A DNA stretch of 64,000 nucleotides, from NCBI RefSeq assembly GCF_011745365.1, contig NW_024468918.1, positions 496,001 through 560,000 on the forward strand, written 5' to 3'. How positions within the stretch are numbered: the first letter of the stretch is position 1; each line of letters begins with the position of its first letter. Shown here piece by piece: positions 1 to 11,900 of this stretch. This DNA is from Cryphonectria parasitica EP155. Its lineage: Eukaryota; Ascomycota; Sordariomycetes; Diaporthales; Cryphonectriaceae. Below the pieces are notes generated by a model. The model worked only from the letters and a program-made list of their open reading frames with translations, had not been told where the DNA came from and did not search any database. A program made the position numbers and the translations under genes.

Positions 1-2147
1 CGTCGTAGGCGGGAAGCCCTGCCACAAGTGTTGGCGATGCTGTTGAGCTACTGCTGGCCACCTCCCTCTGCAGCTGCTGCTCCGCATCACTGCTTCGGGT
101 TTGACCTGTCTCGGGTGTCTCCAGCGCCGGCTCGCTTGATTGCTCTGCTTTTTCCCTATCAGTAGAGGCAGTCATGAGAGCGCGAGACGACAATAACTTG
201 CCTCGCTCATACATGGTAGTCCGCACAAGGCGGATAATCTTTCCAGAGACGGCCTCCAGCTCTGCCAAGAGTGTGTTCTGCCCGGGCAGCCTGCCAAGAA
301 ATGCCGGTACGTGCTCCAGCGCCGCCAAGGACGCCTCGGCCTGCCTTGGTTCTGTCCTGCCCTTGACAATGACCTCTACCCACAGAGAGCTAAACGCCGG
401 TATCAAGCCGCGGGCATACATCCAAAGGGGGCACGCATAAGGCTTCCTTCGGTGATCATGAGACAGTGTTCGCCCGAGACTTGGTAGGAGCTCGAGGACG
501 TGCCGTGCGGACTGGAAGGAGTGCGCCCGCGAGCCTCTGTTGACGGCGGTGAGAAAATTCGATAGGGAATAGTATCTGAACTGCAATGCCTGAAGGTCAT
601 GATCTAAGGATGCAGCTTCAGTTGCAGAGAGAAGTGGCTTCTCCGCCAGCGCAGCAGCCTCGAGAACCTGGGAAAGATGGCATCAGATCATGATCGAGAT
701 GCTATAGATCGTGCCGAAGTATGTAATGATACCTACCTGTACTGCCCGCTGGTGCCATGATTCCAGCTTCTCTTTGGTCCTTTGAACCATGTCCAGCTCA
801 TGACCGTAGAAGCACTGCCAGACATCCGCCACAATGAGCGAAAATAGGTGCAGCTGATTCTTGTAATGGGCAGCAAACAATATAGGCCCGCCTCTGGAGG
901 CACTTGGAGCTTGTGCAGGTAGGAGTTGGTCTAGGGTCGGGAGCGGCATGTCCTTTACCACCTCGCGGGAAAAGGACGGTGGTCTGAACAACATCAGAGC
1001 CAAGGCCTTATCCAGAACGTTGAGACGCCAAAACATCAAGATACGACGCTGCCGGGTCGGAGGGTCGACGCGCCAGTAGATGCCCAATGCCAAGAGCATA
1101 CTGCAGGCCTTGTTGACCAACGTCCAGCAGAGTTCTGGTGTTGAGCTCTCTTCGGCGTAGCAGGCCATGACGACTAGCGCCTGAATGTTGGCAACGCTGG
1201 GCTCGAGGAGTAGCCTGACATCGTTAAATGCCAGCCAGAGATTACTTCTGATCTTAGCCTTTGTGGCTTCGTCTGGTGGATTGGTTGATGACACGACGTT
1301 CAGCGCGATGCTGTAGAACATGACGAGCCAGGCTCGGTCTCGTACTTGATGAGGCTGCGATGCTGCGAGAAGTTCCACCACATCCGCGGGTACTGAATTG
1401 AGCAGCATGTCTTCCCTCTCAAGAGTTATTTCCAGCTCTGTGTGGATTCAGGGTCAGTCTTGTAAACTCTATTTTCTTCCTTCTTCTTCTTTTGTACATA
1501 GTAACGAAGGGCGTACCGTCCACCCATGAACGAGTCTGCTTCTCATCAAAGACAAAGAAGTCAGGCTGTGCATCCTTGCAAAGCCTCCCGCACACAGAGG
1601 CGCCATGCCAGCTCGTCGTGTACTCTTCCAGCAGCAAGGCCAGCTCCTTGAGCGACGGGTGATCCCGGCCAACAAGTTTCTGCAGGCGTTCATGTCCACT
1701 GGCATTGGCATTGGCATCCGATGCGTACAAGATGAGACGCCGTGGCCCGGCAAATTGTGCGCCGAATTGTGCTGCTGCTCTGTCACCAGGTGTGCGAGAC
1801 CTCTCGACGTCGTCGCCCTTGCGCTTTCTATTGCGGCGGAGGATGCCCGTCCGCGAATAGAAGCACACGATGCCTTCGACTTTGCAGCGCTGGCATCCGG
1901 AGCGCTCGCGTGAACAACCAACCTACGTGAGCGTATCATTAGTATTAAAAAAAGAAAAAAAAGTCAGTGAGGTAATGAATATTCGATTTTCAAGGGTTAC
2001 AGACCTTGCGAGAGCGGCAAGTGTCGCACTGAGAGCAGCTTCGTTGTTAGTCAACGATTATCCAATTGCGTAAGTGCGGAATGGTCGCGCGCATGAACTT
2101 ACAGCATATTTTTCGCGAGACTCGGACATTATCTGACTTCTTGACAT
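1..2147 (-). CDS. Zn2Cys6 fungal transcription factor, C-terminus cut by window edge
   Basis: This gene encodes a probable nuclear, DNA-binding pathway regulator; its targets are unknown. I infer five exons: 2147-2103, 2028-2005, 1922-1517, 1437-737 and 667 to beyond position 1. Joined, they give a continuous frame of at least 614 residues. The binuclear zinc cluster has cysteines at residues 16, 19, 26, 33, 36 and 43 (spacing C-x2-C-x6-C-x6-C-x2-C-x6-C), with the usual CDTCRSRK core, followed by a basic stretch. The cluster is spread over three exons, one only 24 nt long. Exon 4 carries the fungal middle homology region, including a WRVDPPTRQRRILMFWRLN segment and several hydrophobic helices. 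The ATG at 2147 is chosen because it lies 15 codons before the first cysteine and opens the only frame that splices correctly. Family assignment is firm; the exact exon borders are inference. Confidence 0.85.
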
Positions 2148-4025
2148 GATTGACTAGAGTAGAAAATGCTGTGTATGATCCGAAAGAAGTTCTGGAAAGT
2201 ATCAGAGAAATGTAAAGAGGCGACGGAAAATACGGGAGAAGAGGAAGGCTCGGGGTTTATAGATGGAACTTGTAAGCCCTTCCGGATCTGTATCTTCCGT
2301 AAACTCCGTTTCGGAGGTTGATTAAGTGCTTTAGGCGTAGCTTTTTCCAGATGACAGAAACAGAACGTTGCAGGAGAATACTGCTGGCTCACACCTCTTT
2401 TCTCTATGGGTAATCACTTATTGACGTTGTCCTCTAATTATATTGCAATTCTGTCATTTCTTCTCTCGAGATTATGTTTTTCGTAAGTCGGCGTAGACAA
2501 GACACTTATTCCGATGGTATTACTACCAAAACATTAGCTTAATCAACATTCCTGAGTCTGTCATAAATGATTTTGATGAACAATAAATCCCTGGGTATAA
2601 TTACCACTCTATCTATGTATTACTTTTGCCACTGTCTAATTACTGGTTAGGCTTATGGTCGAGCCACATCTCAAACTGACGACAAAATTCAATTCCCTTA
2701 CCAACCTCGATTGATACACAAGCTCGTAATCATCTATTGACTTCCCACATCCTGTAATTAATGCCTAGAGAGCTATCACTTTCTTCAAACCAAAGTTTAC
2801 TCTGTTGTACAAGCAATGCACGTTCAGCTCCAGAGACAGACCAGGGTAGGTCTGATGAATAAATTTGGAGTGCCGACGAATGTGCTAGCTATGCCAGGCA
2901 CAGAGATTGGTCTGTCGATGTTGTTGGAAGCTGCCCAAGTTCGTACGGCCACTCAGAGGGCGGAAAGACATCGAAGGGGGCTCGGCCATTTTGCTCATCA
3001 CAAGGCGCTCTCCCACGCTGGGGATGCCGCAGACCTCGACGGTCTGGATTGTTGACTCTCCAGACAGCGCCACGTCTTACATCAGCACGCCGCCTGTGGA
3101 TGTGAAACCAGCTGCGCTTGGGGTTCATAGTCAAGCGCTGTTGAAGGGAAGTCTGCAACGTAGTAGGGCTGGTCCCAAGCGTATCTTGCCGCGCTGGGAA
3201 TGCGGCCAGGAGCTCTGGAGCGGAAGAGGTGAGATGTTCAGAAGCCAGAGATGCAGAGTAGATGCTGAGACCGCCAGTCCTATCAAGGAGGATGAGACGG
3301 TGCAGATAGATCTGAACAGTTCATATATCATGACGTTGCAGAAGAGTTGACCTGTCGGATTTCGTGTGAGAGGATGGGGGACACCAGAGACGAGACGGAG
3401 GGCTTTACTTGTCATCAGTTGCCACTGCATGGCCAATGAAGCTCTGGAGGCCAACAACATGCCACTTGACATGAAGCAAGAGGGCTTAGAAGCGGAATGA
3501 ACCGAACGTTTCCTGTCGCATATTTCGTTATTGTAGGAAACTGAATGCTGTCTCGGGACCGAGCACGGGTCCGAGATGTGATCACCACGACAAGCGAATT
3601 GTTGGCTTTCCTCGAATACATTGTTATGCATGAAGTATTCTTGCGTTGAATCAGAGAGGATCATCATGTAATTTTTCAGAAGACTGCCTTGAATTATAGT
3701 AATTACAAGATTGGCCATTGTTTAATCGATAAGTGTCATTTTTGTGTTGTAATAATTAGAGCTACATCGTTCAGAGAAGAGCCTGCAGAGTAATTTAGAT
3801 GCGTAATGAGAGGTAAATGATCCAAATACATTCACAATGATCAAGAGAAACAGGTACTCATTCTTCTTCCATTGCAAGTGATGTGGCTGTCCAACAACGC
3901 AGTGGTCTGCTTCTACAAACGTACATGTGTAATTATATACAAGCTTTTGACCCCTTCATTAATCTATAAGTTAATTTATTATCTATTCACACACCGCCTT
4001 CCCTTTTTCTATGCTGAACCTCACC
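2148..4025. other. AT-rich intergenic stretch with a possible gene relic
   Basis: No convincing gene is seen. Positions 2150-2820 and 3720-4000 are clearly AT-rich. Between about 2816 and 3718 the base composition is closer to coding DNA. There the minus strand has a 195-codon open frame (3718-3131), and further open pieces in other frames continue down to 2885. I do not recognise any of these. They could be a decayed gene with frameshifts. The stretch also holds the promoter of the transcription factor at its left end and the 3' flank of the membrane-protein gene at its right end. Confidence 0.4.
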
Positions 4026-5252
4026 TCAAGACGGCAGCTCATAGCGCACAGGACTCGCCACATGCGTCATCTCATAAGCCGAGCTGCCTCCCAAGGGCCG
4101 AAGACCCGCAGACCTCCCAGCATCAAATTCAGGAGGCTGCGTGTACATCTCATGCGGCTGCACATACATCTCGCTCGGCGCCATCACCATGCCCTGCTGC
4201 CCCGCCGTTGCTGCTGAAGGTGAAGCCCCCGCCCGCAGCGCCCCTTTATCGTCGTCGTCGCCGCCGTCCATCTCCTGGCGCTGCTGGTCCGGCGGCAGCT
4301 CCGGCGGCATCAGCCCTTCTGGTGGGCGCCGTGCTGCCCTGCCGGCGCGATGTCTTCTTCGCCAGCAGAGAAAAGCCCCTGCGATGCCTGCAATGGCGAC
4401 GACCGCCACGCCGATTCCTATCCCGGCTGCTGCGCCGGCTGAGAGGCCTCCTTGGGCTACTGCTGCTGTGCCCCCGGCTGATAATGACGATGATGATGAT
4501 GTTGATGTGGAGGCTGCGCCGGTGAGGCTGCTCGTGGCACTGACGCTGTCTGCCGTGCCCGTAGCCGTCGTCGTCGCCGCCGTGCCCATGGTCAGGTCAC
4601 TCGCCTCGTAAACAAGCCGCACCGCCCAAGCATTGAACCCATCGCGGCTCGTAAACCCAATAGGCTGCGTCGTCCCGTTACTCGTCGCCGTGAGGGTCGT
4701 CGTCCCGTCCCCCGCGCTCCAGGTGCACCACTGGCTCGTAAACGCCGAGTCCGTGATGGTCGCCTTGCACAGCATCGACACGCCGCTGACGACGGGGCAG
4801 CACGTCACTGTCGTCGTGCCCTGGGCGGCGTTTTCGCAGGCTGTGAAGTAGCCGGCTGGGCAGTCGAGGCCCGGCGAGAAGTAGGAGGCTTGAGAGAGGG
4901 CGAAGCCCGTGGGGAGACAGGTTGAGGAGTCCTGGTGCGGCCCGCAAGAAGAAGAAAGAGTGGGTATTTAGTATATTTGACTTACTTGCTCGATGACTTG
5001 ATTGTCTTCTTTCCCTTATCTTTCTGATGTGGAGGGGGCCAGGCAAGAGTGAAAGAGGATTCTGGTGGGAAAGAAGATAAAAATGAAGGAAGAAAAGCAA
5101 AGACGTACGACTTCATTGACAGCCCAAATCTCGCTCTTCTCATCCCATTGGATCCCAGAACACGCAGCCGGCGGCGTGAAAGTTGTGGTGAGAGGGAAGA
5201 TGGTCTCGGTCACCACCAAGGTGCCAGACGTGAATGTGGTCGTTACCGTCAT
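4026..5252 (-). CDS. Uncharacterised single-pass membrane protein with Ser/Thr-rich ectodomain
   Basis: Function unknown. I infer two exons, 5252-5109 and 4931-4026, giving 349 residues. The N-terminal part is rich in Thr and contains paired cysteines (around ACSG, STCLP, DCPAGYFTAC and TCCPVV), a pattern common in secreted or surface fungal proteins. It is followed by a Ser/Thr-rich stalk at about residues 165-205, likely O-glycosylated, and one strong transmembrane helix at about 212-238 (AGIGIGVAVVAIAGIAGAF) ending in CWRRRHR, which suggests a cytoplasmic tail. The tail has an acidic GGDDDDK patch and Tyr/Pro motifs (YVQPHEMYTQPPEF, SSAYEM). This layout resembles stress-sensor-like fungal surface proteins, but no specific family is claimed. 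No classical signal peptide is seen at the chosen ATG, so an upstream exon may be missing. Confidence 0.7.
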
Positions 5253-7032
5253 GCTGCTTCTGCTGCTTCCTGCCGCTACGTTTCCTCAATTTAGTCCCTC
5301 ATCGCGAACAGAAGTGCGAGGAAGAAGAAGTTTACATAGTAAACGGTGCAGTACTATTCCCTTCTCCTCCTCCTCCTTCGGAGAGGGGAGAAGGGGGGGG
5401 GGGTTGGAAAGAAAAAGGAATAGGAAAATCTGAAGAAACGGGACGAAAGCCACATGGAGAGTGGACCGCCGAGGCTGAAGGTGGGTGTGATGGTGGGTCA
5501 AGGGCAGATTGCGACTTCAAACGGATCCTTCAGCGCATAAGGGCGGCAGGGGGTCCTCAGGTACGCGTAAAGGCTGTGAGGTGGGCGGGGGAGCTGAGAA
5601 AGTAGCAGCAGCAACGTTTTTGAGGGAGGAGAGCAGGAAGCGCGCGTAATATCGCACAAGTTGTGTCGCAGACTTCATGAGTTTCAGCCTGGGTCTGTGT
5701 TTTGGGTCGTACGCTGCCATTGAGAGTCCACAGTCCATCATATATTTGTCAGAGCCACTTGGGGAAGTATTTGGCAGAGATCAGAACAGACATCTGCCTC
5801 TGATTTCATGATCACATCTCATGCTGCTTCTATGGTATGTTTGAACGGGCTGTGTGGCGGTTGGTCCTCTCTTGTCTTCCAGCTCTCTTGAGAGCGGAAT
5901 AGTCCTCTTCCCCTCTTCCTGTAGCCCTTATTCCCCAAGCGAAGCACCGACGCCGATATTCCCGTGGCCCCTCGGAAGGAACAAAGTGCAATGCGCAACA
6001 GACGAGCGGGGACATCCGGGGCCTGGTATCTTGTGGAAGAAGAGATAAATAAAAGACGAAGACGGAAAAAGGACACACCACCAGACCTGTCAATTGTGTC
6101 CATGTCCGGCCGTTCCCATAAGCCCCTTTCGATCCTCGCACTGATGAAAGCGCATCCCAAAAAGTCAATCAAACCACGCCGAAGTCCAAAGTATCCCACG
6201 CCAGCCAAGTGAATAAAAACCCTTGTCCTGCCTTCCCGTTCCCTTGCCCAGTGACATCAAGTGCTGCCCTCGAAATAAGCCCGCTGATGAGATATCGAAG
6301 TTCCATAACGCATTATCTGTTGTTGCTTTGTCCGTGCTCGCTGGCTGTCTGTCGTTTGATTTGTGTGTTCGCGTGTGTGTGAATGTGTGTGCCATCCCAA
6401 GCGAGGCAATGGACAAAAAAAGAAAAAGGAGGGAGGGGGGGGGGGGAGCATTAGGAAGAAAGATGTGAGTAATGATACAGCGACAAATGTATATGGGAAT
6501 CGCTTCTAAAAGATGATAAGAGGGGAGGTAAAGAGGTGGAAATATGCCAGAATAGCAAACTGCTCTTGTGTTTTGATATTGGAAAGGCTCCCCCTGATTG
6601 CCTTGCTGCAAATCGCACAGGGCGTAGCGTGAGCAAAATCGAGCCAGCCGCCGGGATAAGGAATAAAATCACCATAAAGCGCCAGAATGGGGAGCATCAG
6701 AATTCATCGTCAGATGGATCGCCATTGAAGTGCGAGCCGTCGATGTCCTTCTGCTGTCGACAGCCATGGTGAAAATTGGCCAGTCTCCCCCGGTGCATGG
6801 TCTGCTGCATAGGGAAAATGCCACCGTCCAACAAGTCAAGGTGCCATCCACTTTGGAATTAATTCACCATAAACACATTGAATCCCTGGTGAGTTTACGG
6901 TGAACATGTTGATTTTACCGTGTATTCACCATGCACACCGAGAAATACACCAGGAATTCTCCAGAGGCTGGGTTGAAGCCGATGTGTGACGGGGCAAGAG
7001 ACTCCCAAGGCAGTCCCTGCTAAGAGATGAGC
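5253..7032. other. Intergenic region between membrane protein and Cdh1 genes
   Basis: Many short frames are open on both strands, but none looks coding. The region holds the promoter and 5' leader of the membrane-protein gene, with a CT-rich stretch and a G run at 5392-5404, and the downstream flank of the Cdh1 gene. A G run lies near 6436-6447. Near 6863-6931 the motif TTCACCRTAAAC occurs in inverted copies (listed separately). Confidence 0.6.
6863..6931. repeat. Inverted TTCACC/GGTGAA motif cluster
   Basis: TTCACCATAAAC at 6863-6874 is mirrored by GTTTACGGTGAA at 6893-6904, an 11 of 12 inverted match with an 18-nt loop. A third related copy, TTTACCGTGTATTCACCAT, lies at 6913-6931. The cluster lies about 100 bp past the stop codon of the Cdh1 gene, so it could fall in its 3' UTR or be a protein-binding cluster. 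Confidence 0.4.
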
Positions 7033-8999
7033 TCAGCGGATGATGGGCCAGTCCGACAGGCGCCCTCCTCCATCTGTATCCTCTCTTGAGCCTGGTTTTC
7101 GGCCAAACACATTCCAGAACCGCAGCGTCTCATCACCCGCACCTGTTACAACCACGCGCCCGTCGGGGCTCATGGCAAGGTAGAGAACTCGGTATGTGTG
7201 GCCTGTCAGGCTGACGACCTGGGTCATGGATGGGTACTTCCACACAACAATTTGGTTCTGGCTGTAGCCGTGCGTCGAGACGATCTCGTTCGAGTTCTTA
7301 GACCAGGCGATATTGCAGACCTGGCTGCCCGTGTCGACCTCGTTAATGACGCTTCCCTTGAGCGTGTCGTGGAAAATGATCCTGCGGTCGGCCGTGCCAC
7401 CACCTGATGCGAGGAGACCGCGCTGGTGTGGCGACCAGGCGATGGCCTTGACGGCTGCAGTGTGGTCCGAGAACTTCCACAGCGGCGTTTCGTTGAGATC
7501 CTCCCAGACCATCAGCTTGTTGTCGTTGCCGCCCGAGGCCAGCTGCCTGTCGTCCGAATTCCACTTGAGACCGCAGACCTCCTGCTTATGGCCAACCAGC
7601 TTCCGCACCCACTGGTCGGGTCTCCTGACGTCGCGGTGGTAGATCAAGCGGTCACGGGATCCCGAGGTGAGGATGTGCGAGTTCCATGCCAGAGAACCGA
7701 CCCTACCAGTGTGTCCAGTCATAGTTCTCAACCGCCGCGTCCTCTCCGCATCCCAGATCTGCACCAGGCCCTTCCCCGTGCCGATGGCGATGTGCGTCCC
7801 CTTTTGGATCCAGGACACGCTTGTGACGGTGTCGTCCTCGAGCTGGCAGAGCTTGTTTACCCTGCTCGTCTGCGCGTTCCACATGTAGACGCTCGAGCCG
7901 AGCCCGACCCCCAGGACGTTGGCCGAGCCCCAGTCGACCAGATTAAGATAAAAGTCGTCTGCCAACTCAGGAGCGTCCAGCACCTTGTATGGCACCTTGC
8001 TCACCGCCCTCGGCTGCCTTCTAGGACTGAGCAGCATCTGCTGGCTGCCGAACCTAACGGGCGACAAGCTGTAGATCTCCGCTCTCGTGTCCAGATTCGG
8101 GCCGTGGCGGCCCTGTGGCGTCTTGGAGGGAGTCATGTGGCCTCCTACGCCGCTGAGATGGCGAGGCGACATGTAGGAAAACAGGTTCTTGTGTGGTGTA
8201 GACGGGGTCATGGTGGGGGGTAATGAAGGAGCGGGGTTAGCAGGCGGCGTATGAGCTCTCGTGCCGTCATTAGCATGCGCAGACCGCGAGGGCCCCGGCA
8301 GAGCGTGATCTGGAGATGCTGTTGGTGGTGTCGCCTGTGCAGCTGTGCCCTCGAAAAGCTCAGCGCGGAGCAGCGTGTTGTATGTCCGGTTTGCTTGCTC
8401 AGCTAATCCCATCACACGTCAGTTCCACGAACCAGAGACACCTGCTTCTCAGAAGTTGAACAGGACTCACTTCGTTGGAAATTCAGCTCGCCGTGAGAAG
8501 GTCGCTTAGCCCTTGCCGCGCTGGAGGGGGTGCCTGGCTGGTGAAGGCTGAAGTCGGCTTGGAGGTCCTGGCTCCTGCTTGGAATGAATCTGCCAACCAT
8601 TTAGCTTCCCGTCCTGGCGCATAAGACAGAACAAGGAATAGAAAAAAATCAATGTCAAAACAAAAGATCGCGAGCGCTGCCCCACCTGTCGCCATTTATC
8701 CTCTGCCGCTTCCTATGCGGACTGGCTCCTGGCGTTGCCTCCCGTTGCGTACGACTAACTCTCCGTAGCTGATCGTCCAGCGCATCCACGTCCAACCCTG
8801 CTGTCCTCGACACGTCGTTATGGCGCGCCATCGATGTAGGGCGCCGCGAGCCGCCCTGTTCCACGTTGTGCTTAACCTCGAGGCGGGCGCGGTCAGCAGG
8901 CGGCGGCGGGGTTGCTATCCTACGTGGAGTGTGAACACCACTGTCTGCACCAGAGCAACCCCTCTTGTCCTTCCCTAAGCTATCTGGATCGAGCGTCAT
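7033..8999 (-). CDS. Cdh1/Fizzy-related activator of the anaphase-promoting complex
   Basis: This is a WD40 substrate adaptor of the APC/C ubiquitin ligase that drives cyclin destruction at mitotic exit and in G1. I infer three exons, 8999-8686, 8589-8471 and 8402-7033, giving 600 residues, a normal length for the family. The first splice restores the C-box DRFIPSR at about residues 104-110, strong support for that junction. The C-terminal half is a seven-bladed WD40 propeller with family signatures (VLDAPELADDFYLNLVDW, SHILTSGSRD, LASGGNDN), and the protein ends in the Ile-Arg tail (WPIIR) that binds APC/C. The linker has many Ser/Thr-Pro sites (TPRR, MTPSTPHK, MSPRH, MTPSKTP, LSPVR), expected targets of inhibitory CDK phosphorylation. 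Cdh1 is preferred over Cdc20 because of overall similarity and the FYLNLVDW sequence. Confidence 0.93.
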
Positions 9000-11900
9000 G
9001 ATGGTCGGCGGTGGAGGGACGGGGGCGGGGCCACGAAGGCCTGTGAGTAAGGGATGGTGTCTTCACCAGGTTGAACGGCCTTGCTGGGGGTGGCGACCGT
9101 CCGATCTTCCAAGGGCGTCGTTCGTGAAATGACCGATCGGGATGGTCGGCCTGCGCACTCGTTCGTTCGACGGGTCGCTTGAGGTGGACTCTAGGAAGGC
9201 GCTCGAGCAATCCTTGTTCGTCCAAAGGAAAAAAGTTGAGGAAGGCTTCCTCCGTCACAGCGCCCTCTCGTCACTTATGTGGTCGTCGGCAACAAGGAGC
9301 GAGGTCGTCGTGGTTCTAGCGCATGCTATTGGTATCGACCAGGCGAGCGAGTGCACGGCGCAGCGCCCAGTTGGGGTATAATAGGGATAACAATATCGAA
9401 GCGAACCGTAGGGGCGGGGTGGTGTGCACAATAGGCAAATGCGAAAGTGCTATTGTCGATCGGTTATCGAAGTTTCGCGAGGGTTGTGGCACAGCGTCGT
9501 CCTGTCTGGTCACCGCCGTCGGCGTGAGGCCGTCGTTCTCTGTGGAGGAGTCGTGAATGAGAGTGCAGCAGGCACAAGGTCAGGATCAGGATGGTTTGGA
9601 ATGCGTAAGTACTCTGGTAGCAGCAGCAGGGCAGGGCAAGACAGGGGAGCGCAGGGCTGGGGCTGGCACTGGCACTGCACTGGCACTGTTGCTGGTGCTG
9701 CTGGGTGCTGGTAACGGTGTAGGAGGGAACAAGCTACGCCAATTACGGGGGGAGGGGGTGTTAGGGGCTGGGGGTGACTTAGGGTGCTTTACGTACAAGG
9801 GGAGGGGGGCGCCTTCTGTTTCCAGGAGCAGCTTTCTCTGTGGGCCCATCTGCCAATCAGAAGCTAGAGCCGCGGTACACGATAGACTAGCGCGGCTCAG
9901 CTGTCTTGAGCAGATTCCAGGGAAAGCAGCACCCAGAAGGAAGACGCCTTCTCTTATCATGAAAGAGCCACGATGGCTTATCTCTGGGTCCTTTACTACC
10001 TAGTACCTCCTAGCAACTACGGTATGATGTAGTCCACGACAACAACCATTTCTCTGTGTTAATGTGCATTCTCGAGCGAGGAAGAGGTCCAACCTCCACA
10101 TCATTGATCGTCCTTTACCTACAGTCTCTACTGTTGAGTTTTCTCATATATATTTTTTTCTTTTCCGGGGAGACGAAAAGCCGGGTCATCGTGGACGTGC
10201 ATTCGAACCATGGGATCCCACCGGTGGCTGGGACGACTGGCACCAGCAGTAACAAGTGGACACATTTTGAGGGGGAGAGGGGAGGGGGGGGCGTGTGCTT
10301 CTGTGATGGGATCATCATCCTCTCCTCCTCTCCTCCCTTGTTCACGTCTTTTTGCCAACCTTGCTTCGTTTGTGTCGGTTGTCTGTCCCGTCCAACTCCA
10401 CTGTAACTGGTCTTTCGAAACCTTTCAAGACTGCTCTCGGCCAAGAGATCAATCACGGCGCCACAAGGGCGCTTCCTGACTCTCGTCAGAAAATACACTA
10501 CATCTCGCCCACCACCACGACTCCTATTGCGCATGGGTCATCAAGTCAGATGACCCTTCGTGAATCGCCAGGGAGGACGAGCCAAGTGGAGGGAGGCTGG
10601 TAGTTCATTGTTATTGTCTTGTCGCGTACAACTGTCGAATGACCGTGACGACCCCTCGTCCTCTTCCCCATTGCAAAGAGAGCTCCCAAGGGAAAAAAAA
10701 AAGGGTGGAGAATAGAGGGGCATTGTTTGTTTTCGAACCTGGACCCAGAACACGGTATTTCGATTGGAGCTAATGCAGGCCCTGACGGCTGGGCAATGAC
10801 AGAGAGAGCAGTGAGCACCTGGATTGTGCCGGGGGGAGGGGCTGGAAGCACTGGCTTCCCTGCCCAGCCATGTGCGCAGCGGCTTTTCTCATAGGTCAAA
10901 ACCCCCCTCATGACTGCGACCTGACGCCACATTCTGCCACACGTTGGCGCTCGACAACTCTTGCGCGCCGTTTCGCGTCGCACTTGCTGTGCTCAAAGCA
11001 CTGCTAGTGCCGAGACGCCCTTTGGGGAATGAGTGGATCCCAGGCCCTCCCTGCATCCCTACTTCACCACAAGTTACTCATGACCTCGAGGACTACCACA
11101 TCTGACAGGCGCGAAGACTCTGATGCGATCGATTACTACATACACGTCTTCTCACTGTATATCAGCTGTCAGTTCTCTGGCTATCATGAACTTTTTGTTT
11201 CGATGGCTCCACACCATCTCTAGCTTATATCTTTCACAGCTGCAGTGCAGAGTATCTGTTTTGACCCGGATACCAACACGATGTTGTCCAACCGAACCGA
11301 TCTGATCTTGTGCGTCAACCCTGTCAGGCTCGTCTCCCCGTGGGCACTCGACTCCCTTGCGGCGCCTTGACAGCACAGAGCGCCTTGGAATACCGCAACA
11401 TGGGCCCACACGTCACGTTTGCGCTTTGGAGATACTCAAGCTGCAACAACCAGAAACGGGACAGAAAAATGGTCGGAATACGTCACTGTGTAGTCTCATC
11501 TCTTCCAAGGAGTTCAGCCTCTTGCTGAAAATATGAAAGGTTGATCCCGGATTTTTCTTTAAGTTGAATTTCATACTTGGGCCTCCTTCCTTGCCTCTCT
11601 GTCTCGTTTCTCGTCTTTCCCTATTTCTGCTTCCCCTTCTTTTCCCTTGTGCCGAACACCCGAGGACAAGTCTCGGAAGCAGACGCTCTTGGTGCTGTTG
11701 TGGCGTGCAACGGTCAACTAAAAGCGGCCGCTCCGCCATGCTGACCATTTAGGAAGAGGAAGAGGAAGAAGAACACTAAGAAGAACAAGAAGCAAGGTTT
11801 TACTAAGTCCTTACGAATGGAGAAATATGAAGATTCCCTGGAGGCGAACATTAGTCGTGGTCAGGATTGTTAGCACGCGCTCGGATGTGCTCTCGTCACT

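Noticed and set aside
10115..10534. Open frames in the Cdh1-LOV intergenic region
   Set aside because: Several overlapping frames of similar length on both strands, none with recognisable sequence.
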